A DNA stretch of 64,000 nucleotides from an uncultured Clostridia bacterium (GTDB lineage Bacteria > Bacillota > Clostridia > Christensenellales > Pumilibacteraceae). The notes under the pieces were generated by a model. The model did no database searches. It had not been told where the DNA came from and was given only the letters and a program-made list of their open reading frames with translations. Below, one piece after another: positions 16,762-26,224 of this stretch. Where the stretch lies: assembly GCA_944362615.1 (NCBI GenBank), contig CALVTM010000004.1, positions 44,659 to 108,658 on the forward strand. The letters run 5' to 3'. A program made the translations under genes and the position numbers. Each line of letters begins with the position of its first letter. Within the stretch, counting starts at the first letter, position 1.

Positions 16762-17832
16762 ATGGCGGATATGTTAAAAATTCTTGTTTCATCGTCGGAC
16801 ATGACGGGAACTGCCGATACTACGTCTGAATGGACCTGGGATACGTTCTGGAACACCGTGCTGAACTGGATCACCACAAACGGTCTTAAACTGCTGATCG
16901 GTCTGGTCGTACTTTTCGTATGCTTCATTATAATCAACATAATAGCGCGTTCTGTGCGCAAGTCGATGATAAAGCATAACCGCGACAAGACGATAACGAG
17001 CGTCGTTTATCAGCTGATAAAAAAGGGAATCAAAATACTGTTGATCGTGCTTTTCCTCGGATATGTCGGTATAGATACGGCGGGGATAGGCGTTATCATA
17101 GGCGCCATAGGCGTGGCTATCGGACTTGCGGCGCAGGGTGCGATGTCCAACTTTGCGGGCGGCATGATCATACTTGTCATGCGTCCTTTCAGAGTGGGCG
17201 ACTATATTGAAACGGATGGTGAAGAGGGTACCGTGGAGGACATCCACATGTTTTACACATACCTTGTCACTCCGAACAATCAGGTAGTCATGATCCCGAA
17301 CGGCGAGATCACGAGCGGCTCCGTCGTGAATTACTCGATGAAGCCCACGCGCAGACTTGAGCTTAAATTCTCAATTTCTTATAACGAGGATTTTGACTTT
17401 GCGGAGGACGTCATCTACGACATTTGCGAAAAACACCCGAAAGTGCTGGACGATCCTCAGCCTATGGTACGCATAGACGCTCACGATGACAGCGCGATAG
17501 TCATACTGACGCGCGTCTGGACCAAAACGGAGGACTACTGGGACACGAGATATGACCTTCTCGAGGAGGTCAAGCGCCGTTTCGACGAAGAGGATATCGA
17601 AATACCTTATCCTCAGATCGACGTGCATATGCCGAAACCCGCTCCGCGACGCACCCGCTCTATGCCGGATACGCGTAAGCGCAGACTGGGCAGGGTTGCC
17701 GCGGCAATGTTCGCTCTTCCCGAAATGGAGGCGGACAAGCCTCACCGCTCCGGCGGCGGACAGGAAACCGCGCCGCTGAGCGGAAGTATCGGCAATGATG
17801 CGGCGGAGGAAGAGGACAGAACAGAAAAATAA
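16762..17832 (+). CDS. mscS: small-conductance mechanosensitive channel (MscS family)
   Basis: A heptameric membrane channel that opens under membrane tension after osmotic downshock. With the start at 16762 (ACGGAGG six bases upstream) the protein has 356 residues; a frame beginning at 16735 adds nine residues that would overlap the promoter. Three hydrophobic segments are at about 40-62, 78-98 and 101-130; the third is the glycine/alanine-rich pore helix GAIGVAIGLAAQGAMSNFAG. The beta domain with RPFRVGDYIE and PNGEITSGSVVNYS follows, then an unusual charged C-terminal tail of about 60 residues rich in Arg, then Glu. Monocistronic. Confidence 0.92.
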   Translation: MADMLKILVSSSDMTGTADTTSEWTWDTFWNTVLNWITTNGLKLLIGLVVLFVCFIIINIIARSVRKSMIKHNRDKTITSVVYQLIKKGIKILLIVLFLGYVGIDTAGIGVIIGAIGVAIGLAAQGAMSNFAGGMIILVMRPFRVGDYIETDGEEGTVEDIHMFYTYLVTPNNQVVMIPNGEITSGSVVNYSMKPTRRLELKFSISYNEDFDFAEDVIYDICEKHPKVLDDPQPMVRIDAHDDSAIVILTRVWTKTEDYWDTRYDLLEEVKRRFDEEDIEIPYPQIDVHMPKPAPRRTRSMPDTRKRRLGRVAAAMFALPEMEADKPHRSGGGQETAPLSGSIGNDAAEEEDRTEK

Positions 17833-17850
17833 ATATCACTAAATGCGTTT

Positions 17851-17883
17851 AGCGGCAAGTCCGGAGTTTCCGGACTTGCCGCT
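17851..17883 (+). terminator. hairpin between convergent mscS and araC-type genes
   Basis: A perfect 14-bp stem (17851-17864 with 17870-17883) with a five-base loop and a T-run seven bases later; probably a terminator serving both converging genes. Confidence 0.7.
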
Positions 17884-17917
17884 GTATGGTTTTTGCGCGT
17901 AAAGGCGGTGTGCGCGG

Positions 17918-18751
17918 TCATTTTTCCGCACGGTAAGCGCCCGGAGAAACTCCGACGTACCGGCGGAAGAATTTACAGAAGTAATTATAGTCGGGTATGC
18001 CGACAGCCGTGGCTATGTCCGTAACTGTCGAGGCAGATTCCCGGAGCAGTTTGCACGCTTTATCTATGCGTTTGTGCGCGACATATCTTGCTATGCTCAT
18101 GCCGAAAGCATGTGAGGAGACGGTGTGGAGCTTGGTTCTTGAAATGTAAAATCTTCGGCAAAGCGTTTCCGTGCTCAGATCCCCTGAAATATTGTCGTCT
18201 ATATATTTATCTATCTGCCGCGAGAAATCCTCGTTGCGCCAGACCGCCAGTCCGGATATGATCAGATATGCGGCTATCGCATTCAGCAGTTTTGCCGCGG
18301 ACAGTATGCGCTCCTGGCTCTGCGTCGCTATGCCCATGGCGGCATTACGTATTTCCTCTTTGCTTCCGTAAAGCGGAGAGCATCTGCGGCATATCTCGTC
18401 GATAGCTTCTTCTTGACCCTCTTCCGGGATCATGTGCGCAAATATCGCATAACCGATGATACCTCCGCCGTAATCCAGCGGTGTGATAGCTTCAGTGACT
18501 CCCGCATGGCAGATGTACACATGCGCCGCTCCGAGCTTCTTTGCCCTTATGCACGCTTCGTTATCGCACTCTTTGCACGCGTCTCTGCCTTCCTGTTTTT
18601 TCCTGATCATACGGCAGAGTTCGGGCGCCGTGTCCGGATATTCGGTTACAAGATTGAACTCGTCGTCAAATACGGAGATCCGTATGCCGACTACCGTGTA
18701 AAAGTCTTTGAGCAGATCGCGAAGCCGTCCTTTATCAAATACACCTATCAT
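17918..18751 (-). CDS. PocR-domain AraC-family transcription regulator
   Basis: A 277-residue regulator. The N-terminal PocR sensory domain (about 5-165) contains the Cys cluster CKECDNEACIRAK, typical of domains that bind small hydrocarbon or sugar-derived ligands; the C-terminal AraC helix-turn-helix pair (about 180-277) ends DYNYFCKFFRRYVGVSPGAYR. The start is placed at 18751 with AGGGG upstream; a longer frame to 18886 would run across the divergent promoter region. It is divergent from tkt-xylA-xylB-GH43 and is the likely activator of that pentose operon. The ligand is unknown. Confidence 0.88.
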   Translation of the reverse strand: MIGVFDKGRLRDLLKDFYTVVGIRISVFDDEFNLVTEYPDTAPELCRMIRKKQEGRDACKECDNEACIRAKKLGAAHVYICHAGVTEAITPLDYGGGIIGYAIFAHMIPEEGQEEAIDEICRRCSPLYGSKEEIRNAAMGIATQSQERILSAAKLLNAIAAYLIISGLAVWRNEDFSRQIDKYIDDNISGDLSTETLCRRFYISRTKLHTVSSHAFGMSIARYVAHKRIDKACKLLRESASTVTDIATAVGIPDYNYFCKFFRRYVGVSPGAYRAEK

Positions 18752-18808
18752 AAATGCGCCCCTGTATTTATTGTTTGTAGTATTATTCAAAGTTAAAAAC
18801 AATTTTAC

Positions 18809-18848
18809 CATAAATAAAACCGTTTTGTCTATACTTTCATAAATAAAA
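18809..18848. promoter_or_regulatory. candidate operator: direct repeats CATAAATAAAA
   Basis: Two exact 11-bp direct repeats (18809-18819 and 18838-18848), 29 bp apart, sit in the intergenic region between the AraC-type gene and tkt, about 40 bp before the tkt start. AraC-family proteins typically bind direct half-sites on one face of DNA. Confidence 0.45.
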
Positions 18849-18888
18849 AATGATATATTTTTCATGAACATACGGCAAAGAGGCAATT

Positions 18889-20880
18889 ATGAAAGACAGA
18901 CAGACAGAGAGCGATGTCATCAAAGCAATACGCATATTATCCGCCCGTCAGGTGGAGGCGGCAGGCAGCGGACATCCGGGAACGCCGCTCGGCGCAGCAC
19001 CGGTAATGGCGACGCTGTACGGCAGATTCATGAATGTCGTCCCGGACGATCCGTGCTTCTACGATCGTGACAGATTCGTTCTGAGCTCGGGTCATGCGTC
19101 CGCAATGCTGTACTCAACGTTGCACATTTGCGGTTATGACGTGAAAGCGGAGGATCTTGCGGCGTTCCGTCAGGAAGGGAGCCGCACTCCCGGTCATCCC
19201 GAAGCGGGCGTGACTCCGGGCGTGGACTGTTCGACCGGACCTCTCGGACAGGGGGTGGCGAACGCCGTCGGCATGGCGCTTGCTGAGCGCATACTTTCCG
19301 CGCGGTTCAATCGTCCGGGAAGCACGCTTGTGGATCATTATACATATGCCTTCTGCGGTGACGGCTGTATGATGGAAGGCATAGAAAACGAGGCGGCGAG
19401 CCTTGCCGCTATGTGGAAGCTGGGGAAGCTGATACTTATCTACGACAGCAACGGTATCACGATTGAAGGCGATACGCACATTTCTCTTACAGAGGATATA
19501 GCGAAGCGTCACCGCGCTCTCGGATGGCATGTCGTGCGCGCGGGCAACGTGGAAAATACGGATGCGCTTGCGGTGGCGATCGAGGAGGCGAAAGCGGAAG
19601 ACGGCAGACCGTCGCTCATCATAGTATCGAGCAAGATAGGTTACGGAGCGCCCAATGAAGGCACAAGCTCTGTACACGGCAGTCCTCTCGGCGCCGAAGG
19701 TATGGCAAAACTTGCGGAAAAGCTGGAGTGGAAGTGCAGTGGATTTGAACTTCCGGACGATGTCAAGGCGTTCCGTGAGGAGATGAAGGCGAAAGGCAGG
19801 GCGTACAAGGCGGAGCGTGAAGCGCGTATGGAGCGTGCGAAAGCCGCTTATCCCGCGCTCCGTGCGGAGTTTGATAAATATTTATCCGGCGCATATATGG
19901 CTGAAGCCGCGGACAAGATAACGGCGCTTGCGCCCGAAGGCAGCGACTCTACACGCAGCATATGCGGTAAACTGCTTGCGGCGGCAGACGGGATGATTCC
20001 GAACCTTGTGGGCGGCAGCGCGGATCTTGCGCCGTCCAATTGCACGGCGATAAAGGGCAAGGAGTACTACTCGGCGACGGCGAGCGCGAACGGAGCGCTG
20101 CATTTCGGAGTCCGTGAACATGCGATGGCGGCGATATGCAACGGCATTGCACTGCACGGCGGACTGCTTCCGTTCTGTTCGACGTTCTTTGTGTTCTCCG
20201 ACTATATGAAATACGCGATGCGTATGAGCGCATTGATGAAGCTCCCCGTGACTTACATTCTGTCTCACGATTCGATAGGCGTGGGCGAGGACGGTCCTAC
20301 TCATCAGCCTGTCGAACAGCTTGCCGGACTCAGGGCAATGCCCGGACTTTACGTATTCCGTCCGTGCGACGGCAGGGAAACGGCTGCGGCAATGTCGTTC
20401 GCACTGTCCGGGAAGGCTCCGACTGCGATAGTTACGAGCCGTCAGAAGCTACCGGCGTGCGAGTCGTCGGATGTAAGCGGCGCGCTCCGCGGAGCTTACG
20501 TCATAGCGGAAGGCGGTGACTGCGTGCTCATGGCGAGCGGCAGCGAAGTCGGACTGTGTCTGCAGGCAAGGGAACTGCTTGAAAAGCGCGGGATACGGGC
20601 AAGAGTCGTTTCCGTACCGTGCATGGAACTTTTCGCAGAGCAGAGCGAAGAGTACAGGAACAGTGTACTGCCGCGTTCGGTAAGAGCGAGGGTTGCGGTG
20701 GAAGCCGCAAGCAGGCAGAGCTGGGGCGGATTTGTCGGACTGGACGGCGATTATGTGTGCATGGACGGGTTCGGAAAGAGCGCGCCTGCGTCCGTGCTTA
20801 TGAAGAAATACGGATTCACAGCAGAGAATATTGCTGATAAGACGGAAAATATCGCACGCGCATGCCGTGCGGCGAAATAA
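18889..20880 (+). CDS. tkt: transketolase
   Basis: A thiamine-diphosphate enzyme moving two-carbon units between pentose and other sugar phosphates. The 663-residue single-chain form is complete: N-terminal cofactor domain with SGHPGTPLGAAP and GDGCMMEGIENEAASLA, central domain with HFGVREHAMAAICNGIALHG, and the C-terminal domain. Start: ATG preceded by AAAGAGGCAATT. It is first in an operon with xylA, xylB and a GH43 enzyme, so it links xylulose 5-phosphate made by xylB to central metabolism. A housekeeping copy may exist elsewhere. Confidence 0.95.
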   Translation: MKDRQTESDVIKAIRILSARQVEAAGSGHPGTPLGAAPVMATLYGRFMNVVPDDPCFYDRDRFVLSSGHASAMLYSTLHICGYDVKAEDLAAFRQEGSRTPGHPEAGVTPGVDCSTGPLGQGVANAVGMALAERILSARFNRPGSTLVDHYTYAFCGDGCMMEGIENEAASLAAMWKLGKLILIYDSNGITIEGDTHISLTEDIAKRHRALGWHVVRAGNVENTDALAVAIEEAKAEDGRPSLIIVSSKIGYGAPNEGTSSVHGSPLGAEGMAKLAEKLEWKCSGFELPDDVKAFREEMKAKGRAYKAEREARMERAKAAYPALRAEFDKYLSGAYMAEAADKITALAPEGSDSTRSICGKLLAAADGMIPNLVGGSADLAPSNCTAIKGKEYYSATASANGALHFGVREHAMAAICNGIALHGGLLPFCSTFFVFSDYMKYAMRMSALMKLPVTYILSHDSIGVGEDGPTHQPVEQLAGLRAMPGLYVFRPCDGRETAAAMSFALSGKAPTAIVTSRQKLPACESSDVSGALRGAYVIAEGGDCVLMASGSEVGLCLQARELLEKRGIRARVVSVPCMELFAEQSEEYRNSVLPRSVRARVAVEAASRQSWGGFVGLDGDYVCMDGFGKSAPASVLMKKYGFTAENIADKTENIARACRAAK

Positions 20881-20904
20881 ACCATTATAAAGGAGAAAAT
20901 CTGC

Positions 20905-22221
20905 ATGTCGGAAATTTTTAGTGAAATTCCTGTCGTAAAGTATGAGGGCGCAGGCAGTAAAAATGAATTTGCATTCAAGTTTTATGACGCGGAGAAAGTC
21001 ATTCTCGGCAAAAAGATGAAAGAGCATCTTCCTTTCGCCATGGCATGGTGGCACAATCTTTGTGCCGGCGGAACGGATATGTTCGGTCGTGATACGACGG
21101 ACAAGACTTTCGGGGCAAAACCGGGGACCATGGAACATGCAAAAGCCAAGGTAGATGCGGGCTTTGAGTTCATGAGCAAGCTAGGCATCGGATACTTCTG
21201 TTTCCATGATGTGGATCTTGTACCCGAGGCAGATGATATAAAAGAGACTAATCGCCGTCTGGACGAGATAACCGATTATATGCTTGTCAAGATGAAGGAA
21301 ACGGGCATAAAGTGTCTTTGGGGAACGGCGAACATGTTCGGCAATCCCCGTTACATGAACGGCGCGGGCTCGACGAACAGCGCAGACGTATATGCGTTTG
21401 CGGCGGCTCAGGTCAAAAAAGCTCTTGACCTTACCGTGAAGTTGGGCGGCAGAGGATATGTGTTCTGGGGCGGCAGAGAGGGTTACGAAACGCTTCTCAA
21501 TACCGACGTTGCGTTCGAGCAGGAGAACATAGCGTACCTTATGCGGATGGCTGTCGACTACGGCAGGAGCATAGGTTTCAAAGGCGATTTCTATATAGAG
21601 CCCAAGCCGCGCGAACCGATGACTCATCAGTATGACTTCGATGCGGCTACTGCCGTGGGATTCTTGCGCGCGCACGGACTGGACAAGGATTTCAAACTTA
21701 ATATCGAAGCCAACCACGCTACGCTTGCCGGTCATACGTTTGAGCATGAGCTGCGCATAGCCGCGATAAACGGTATGCTCGGTTCGGTGGATGCCAACCA
21801 GGGCAACCCTATGCTCGGATGGGATACCGACTGCTTCCCGTGGGACGTTCCCACCGCGGCTAAGGCGATGTATGAGGTGATCAAAGGCGGCGGACTTACA
21901 GGCGGATTCAATTTCGATGCAAAGACGCGCAGACCGTCCAATACACACGCCGATATGTTCAAGGCATATATCCTCGGTATGGATACTTTCGCGCTCGGTC
22001 TCATCAAGGCGGCGCAGATAATAGAGGACGGTCGGCTTGACGCGTTTGTAAGCTCGCGTTACTCCAGCTTTAACAGCGGTATGGGTAAAAAGATAACCGA
22101 CAGAAAGACAAGTCTTGACGAGCTTGCCGCTTATGCGGATAAGCTCGGAAAACCGGAACTTCCCGGATCAGGTAATGAGGAGGGACTGGAGTCCATAATC
22201 AACCAGATACTTTACTCATAA
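20905..22221 (+). CDS. xylA: xylose isomerase
   Basis: Interconverts xylose and xylulose in the cytoplasm with two divalent metals. The 438-residue protein is of the longer class II type with an N-terminal extension. Signature blocks VFWGGREGYETLLNTD, IEPKPREPMTHQYDFD and EANHATLAGHTFEHE supply the catalytic His and metal ligands. It starts 24 bases after tkt with AAGGAGAAAA upstream, and xylB follows 16 bases after its stop codon. Confidence 0.97.
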   Translation: MSEIFSEIPVVKYEGAGSKNEFAFKFYDAEKVILGKKMKEHLPFAMAWWHNLCAGGTDMFGRDTTDKTFGAKPGTMEHAKAKVDAGFEFMSKLGIGYFCFHDVDLVPEADDIKETNRRLDEITDYMLVKMKETGIKCLWGTANMFGNPRYMNGAGSTNSADVYAFAAAQVKKALDLTVKLGGRGYVFWGGREGYETLLNTDVAFEQENIAYLMRMAVDYGRSIGFKGDFYIEPKPREPMTHQYDFDAATAVGFLRAHGLDKDFKLNIEANHATLAGHTFEHELRIAAINGMLGSVDANQGNPMLGWDTDCFPWDVPTAAKAMYEVIKGGGLTGGFNFDAKTRRPSNTHADMFKAYILGMDTFALGLIKAAQIIEDGRLDAFVSSRYSSFNSGMGKKITDRKTSLDELAAYADKLGKPELPGSGNEEGLESIINQILYS

Positions 22222-22237
22222 AACGGGGAGAGGGAAA

Positions 22238-23710
22238 GTGAAAAAAGATAACGTTTATATAGGTATAGATCTCGGAACGAGTGCGGTCAAGCTTCTTGCC
22301 GTTGCGCCGGGCGGCGATATCGTTGCGGAAGCGGACGAAACGTATTCGGTATCGTACCCGCGCAGCGGCTGGAGCGAGCAAAACCCTGCCGACTGGATGA
22401 CGGCAATAGAGCGCGGCATACGCTCTCTCGGAGCGGATCCTGCCCGCGTCTGCGGGATTTCCGTCTGCGGGCAGATGCACGGCTCTGTAGTGCTTGACGC
22501 AAACGGCGAAGCGGTGCGTCCGTGCATACTCTGGAATGACGGACGCACGCGCGAAGAGACCGATTACCTTAATAATGTTATAGGAAAGGAAAAGCTCCGC
22601 GAGCTGACGGGTAACATCGCGTTCGCGGGCTTTACCGCACCGAAACTGATGTGGCTCAGGCGGAATGAACCGGAGAATTTCGCCCGGATCCGAAAGATCA
22701 TGCTCCCGAAGGATTACGTCATATACCGTCTGACCGGTGAAGTGACGTCGGATATGTCGGATGCGTCGGGTACGCTGCTTTTCGATGTGCGCCGCGGAGA
22801 GTGGTCGCGCGGGATGTGCGATATATGCTCTGTGGATCCGGAACTGCTGCCGGCAGTTAAGAAGTCGTTTGAGGTGTCCGGATATCTGAGCGCCGAGGCG
22901 GCGAAAATTCTCGGGCTGAGAGCGGGCATACCCGTTTGTGCGGGCGCCGGCGATAATGCGGCGGCGGCAGTGGGTACGGGCGCAGTGGGCGCCGGATCAT
23001 GTAACATATCTCTCGGTACGAGCGGCACGGTATTCATCTGCAAAGAAGGTTACATTGAGGGCGGCGACGCTCTTCACAGTTTCCGTCATGCGGACGGCGG
23101 CTATCATCTTATGGGATGTATGCTGTCCGCGGCATCGTGCAACAAGTGGTGGACGGAAGATATACTGCACGGCGATTACGCGGAAGAACAGAGCTCAATG
23201 CCTGAACCGGGGAAAGCCGGCATCATATTCCTGCCGTACATGATGGGCGAGCGCAGCCCGCATAACGACGTGGACGCGCGCAGCATGTTCGTCGGAATGC
23301 GCCCGGACACAACGCGCGGAGCTATGGGACTTGCGGTGCTCGAGGGTGTGGCTTTAGGCATGCGCAGTCAGCTGGAGCGCGCAGGCGGCGCGGCGGAGAT
23401 CACGCGCACGCGCATCTGCGGCGGCGGAGCGAAGAGCGCGCTGTGGCGCAGGATAGTCGCAAGCGTCATAGGCGTTCCCGTAGAAACGGTAGCGACGGAG
23501 AAAGGTCCGGCATACGGCGCGGCGCTGCTTGCGATGACGGGATGCGGCGAGTACGCCAGCGTAAAAGAAGCGTGCGAGGCGTGTGTGCGCGTTTCGGGCG
23601 TAACTGAGCCGGATGCGGATCTTACAGCGGCTTACGACAGGCTTTATGTGATTTATGACAGTATATATCCTGCAATGAAAAAAATATTTGCGGACATGCG
23701 CGGCGTGTGA
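22238..23710 (+). CDS. xylB: xylulokinase (FGGY family)
   Basis: Phosphorylates xylulose to xylulose 5-phosphate. The 490-residue FGGY kinase begins at a GTG, with GGGGAGAGGG upstream. It starts YIGIDLGTSAVKLLAV (phosphate-binding loop) and contains ISVCGQMHGSVVLD (catalytic region), WNDGRT, and the C-terminal ADP-binding motif RICGGGAKSALWRRIVAS. Its position after xylA supports the xylulose assignment over other FGGY sugars. Confidence 0.95.
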   Translation: MKKDNVYIGIDLGTSAVKLLAVAPGGDIVAEADETYSVSYPRSGWSEQNPADWMTAIERGIRSLGADPARVCGISVCGQMHGSVVLDANGEAVRPCILWNDGRTREETDYLNNVIGKEKLRELTGNIAFAGFTAPKLMWLRRNEPENFARIRKIMLPKDYVIYRLTGEVTSDMSDASGTLLFDVRRGEWSRGMCDICSVDPELLPAVKKSFEVSGYLSAEAAKILGLRAGIPVCAGAGDNAAAAVGTGAVGAGSCNISLGTSGTVFICKEGYIEGGDALHSFRHADGGYHLMGCMLSAASCNKWWTEDILHGDYAEEQSSMPEPGKAGIIFLPYMMGERSPHNDVDARSMFVGMRPDTTRGAMGLAVLEGVALGMRSQLERAGGAAEITRTRICGGGAKSALWRRIVASVIGVPVETVATEKGPAYGAALLAMTGCGEYASVKEACEACVRVSGVTEPDADLTAAYDRLYVIYDSIYPAMKKIFADMRGV

Positions 23711-23740
23711 TGTCCGGATAAAGCAGAGGAGGAAAAGAAG

Positions 23741-25195
23741 ATGAGTAACAGACAACAGGTATTCAATCCGTACCTGCCGAGCTGGGAATATATCCCGGAC
23801 GGAGAGCCGCATAAATTCGGCGACCGCATTTATGTATACGGCAGTCACGACAGATTCGGCGGCAGTACATTCTGCATGAACGACTATGTCTGCTGGAGTG
23901 CGCCCGAAACCGATCTTTCCGATTGGCGTTACGAAGGCGTGATCTACCGCAAGACTCAGGATCCCGATAACCGCAGCGGCAGAAAGAGCATGTATGCGCC
24001 CGACGTATGTCAAGGACCGGACGGCAAATATTATTTGTATTATGCTCTGGACTTTGTTGGGAAGATAGGCGTTGCGGTATGCGATAAACCGGCGGGCAAG
24101 TATGAGTTTATCGGATTTGTACATTATCCGGACGGTACGATACTCGGCAGGCGTGAGGGTGATCCGTTCCAGTTCGACCCGGGTCTGTACACTGAGGACG
24201 GTAACATATATCTTTACACCGGATTTTGTCCGAAGGGCTTCCCTTTCAGTCTGACTATCGGAAAACGCATCAGCCGAGAAGGTGCTATGGTCATGACGCT
24301 TGAACAGGACATGCTCACGATAAAGAAGCCCATGAAGTTTATAGCGAAGAGCATATACAACTCTCAGGGTACTCCGTACGAGGGGCATGAGTTCTTTGAA
24401 GCGCCGAGCATGCGTAAGATAGGCGATAAGTATTACTTCATATATTCGTCTTATATCGGGCATGAACTTTGCTATGCCATAAGCGACAGACCGGACGGTG
24501 ACTTCACTTTTGGCGGTACGCTTGTAAGCATAGGCGATATCGGACTGCGCGGCATCATGGGTGTCAAAGACGCGGCGAACTACACGGGCAACACTCATGG
24601 TTCGATAGTCGGGGCATGTGGTAAGTATTACGTATTCTATCACAGACAGACTAACCGCCACTGTTTTTCCCGCCAGGCATGCGCTGAAGAAATAACTATC
24701 AGACCGGATGGACATATAGAGCAGGCGGAGGTCACGAGCTGCGGTCTGAACGGCGGATCGCTTGCCGGAAAGGGCGAGTACGAAGCGCGCATAGCGTGCA
24801 ACCTCACCAGCAGCGCGGGCGGAAGATTCTACGGCATTTTCCGCGGTTTCGAGGGCGCACATCCGTACTTCACTCAGTCTGGCCGTGACCGCGAGGGAAC
24901 CCCCGATCAGTATATAGCGAATATCCGAAACGGAACGGAAGCAGGTTTCAAATACTTTGACATGACGTTCACCACGGGCATAGCTCTTACCGTCCGCGGT
25001 AAAGCCAAAGGACAACTCATCGTTTCGTTTTCTCCTTGCGGTGAGCCGGTATCGGTCATTCCCGTTGACATTAACTCCAAGGAATGGACAAAACTGCCTG
25101 CGGCGTCCGTCCGCGGCGGAAGCGTAAAGACCGCTCTGTATATCCGCTATGAAGGAACGGGCAGACTGGATTTCCGCTCTTTTGAACTGACGTGA
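23741..25195 (+). CDS. glycoside hydrolase family 43 enzyme with C-terminal carbohydrate-binding-like domain
   Basis: A beta-propeller hydrolase (about 8-320) and a CBM6-like beta-sandwich end (about 345-484). The catalytic acids expected for GH43 are visible: general base D in SWEYIPDGEPH, the pKa-tuning D in MYAPDVCQGPDG and the acid E in GHEFFEAPSMR. No signal peptide, so it acts in the cytoplasm, probably releasing xylose or arabinose from imported oligosaccharides. It starts 30 bases after xylB with GAGGAAAAG upstream and ends the operon. Beta-xylosidase or arabinofuranosidase activity cannot be separated by sequence alone. Confidence 0.88.
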   Translation: MSNRQQVFNPYLPSWEYIPDGEPHKFGDRIYVYGSHDRFGGSTFCMNDYVCWSAPETDLSDWRYEGVIYRKTQDPDNRSGRKSMYAPDVCQGPDGKYYLYYALDFVGKIGVAVCDKPAGKYEFIGFVHYPDGTILGRREGDPFQFDPGLYTEDGNIYLYTGFCPKGFPFSLTIGKRISREGAMVMTLEQDMLTIKKPMKFIAKSIYNSQGTPYEGHEFFEAPSMRKIGDKYYFIYSSYIGHELCYAISDRPDGDFTFGGTLVSIGDIGLRGIMGVKDAANYTGNTHGSIVGACGKYYVFYHRQTNRHCFSRQACAEEITIRPDGHIEQAEVTSCGLNGGSLAGKGEYEARIACNLTSSAGGRFYGIFRGFEGAHPYFTQSGRDREGTPDQYIANIRNGTEAGFKYFDMTFTTGIALTVRGKAKGQLIVSFSPCGEPVSVIPVDINSKEWTKLPAASVRGGSVKTALYIRYEGTGRLDFRSFELT

Positions 25196-25329
25196 GATCT
25201 GAAGAATGAGCGCTCTCGGCGTCTCTTGCTGGGTTTCAGGTTTTTTCTGTCGGAGTCATGCGGAAACACATATCAAACTCTGAAAAAACATGCCCGGGCA
25301 ATTAAAATAATGAAAAATTAATCGTAAGG

Positions 25330-25356
25330 CAGCCGCTTAAGTAGCGGCTGTCTTTT
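25330..25356 (+). terminator. terminator of the xyl operon
   Basis: An 8-bp stem CAGCCGCT/AGCGGCTG (25330-25337 with 25343-25350), then TCTTTTA. It lies 135 bases after the GH43 stop codon. Confidence 0.7.
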
Positions 25357-25593
25357 AGTTGTTAAGACGAGCTTTCTGGTCCGATCGGATATCCGCATCC
25401 GGACGGAGAGACCACTCAGCCGCATGTGGGGAATGTTCTGATGCTCCGTCTGAGAAAATAAAATACGGATAATATCCGGTGAAATTCCGTATGAGGAACG
25501 CCCGTATGGTCAATATTAATGTAACCGGCGATCCGTCCGGCTCACGTGCCGGAGACTGACTTCATAAAGGCTCTGTCACTCTGAGCGGGCGGG
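25357..25593. other. intergenic spacer, no gene seen
   Basis: No frame with a start and ribosome binding site, no strong hairpin or promoter was found. Confidence 0.4.
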
Positions 25594-26043
25594 TCATAAA
25601 TAACGCTTAAGCCCCTCGATATTCGCGTATTCGGTGCAAAGCAGGCGATAGGCGAGCCCGAGAGCGTCGGATGACGCGGACGGACAGCGGCGGATATGTC
25701 TGAGCGCCGAGATATAGCCGCGTGTGGACCCGACGATCACCATTTCGGCTATATGCGACGGAGAGCGGTCCGCGATCGACTGAAGGTCAAGCATTGTGAC
25801 GGCAGCGGTCCTGGTCAGCGGGCACACGTCTTTCGGTTCGTCGCCCAGTTCGCGGGCGCGGAGCGCGGCGGCGTCGGCGACAGCGCGGTATTCGTTCAGC
25901 TGTTTGGTTATGATATCCGTCATACTGCGGTCGGCGGCGTTCAGTCTTTCCGCCAGTCTTTCAAGTGTTACTACGCCCATCTGGGCATTCTGCCGCACGA
26001 ACCCGAGCAGCTCTGCGGTCTCGTCATGTATTTTTTCGTCCAT
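25594..26043 (-). CDS. hypothetical helical protein
   Basis: A 149-residue, mostly helical, soluble protein that I do not recognise. It starts MDEKIHDETAELLGFVRQNA and has a central region rich in Arg, Ala and Glu, reminiscent of four-helix (ferritin-like, DUF2383-like) proteins, but no metal ligands are obvious. There is no strong ribosome binding site. It is divergent from the membrane metallopeptidase gene. The codon pattern (GC-rich third positions as in neighbours) supports it being real. Confidence 0.6.
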   Translation of the reverse strand: MDEKIHDETAELLGFVRQNAQMGVVTLERLAERLNAADRSMTDIITKQLNEYRAVADAAALRARELGDEPKDVCPLTRTAAVTMLDLQSIADRSPSHIAEMVIVGSTRGYISALRHIRRCPSASSDALGLAYRLLCTEYANIEGLKRYL

Positions 26044-26123
26044 ACATTAAGTTTGCGCGTCGGACATATTATATATGCGTCGGTAACGGAAGGCGGTTTA
26101 ATTCTTTTTTTAATGTAAATAGT

Positions 26124-26152
26124 TTGCATTCGTTTGTAATTTAATGTATTAT
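26124..26152 (+). promoter_or_regulatory. promoter of the membrane metallopeptidase gene
   Basis: TTGCAT (26124-26129), a 17-bp spacer and TATTAT (26147-26152), about 70 bases upstream of the chosen start codon. Confidence 0.6.
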
Positions 26153-26224
26153 TATACCATAAGCGGTAAAATCAAGAATATAATAATAAACCGGTCTGCC
26201 GCTCAGGTACCGGCGGAGAATGAT

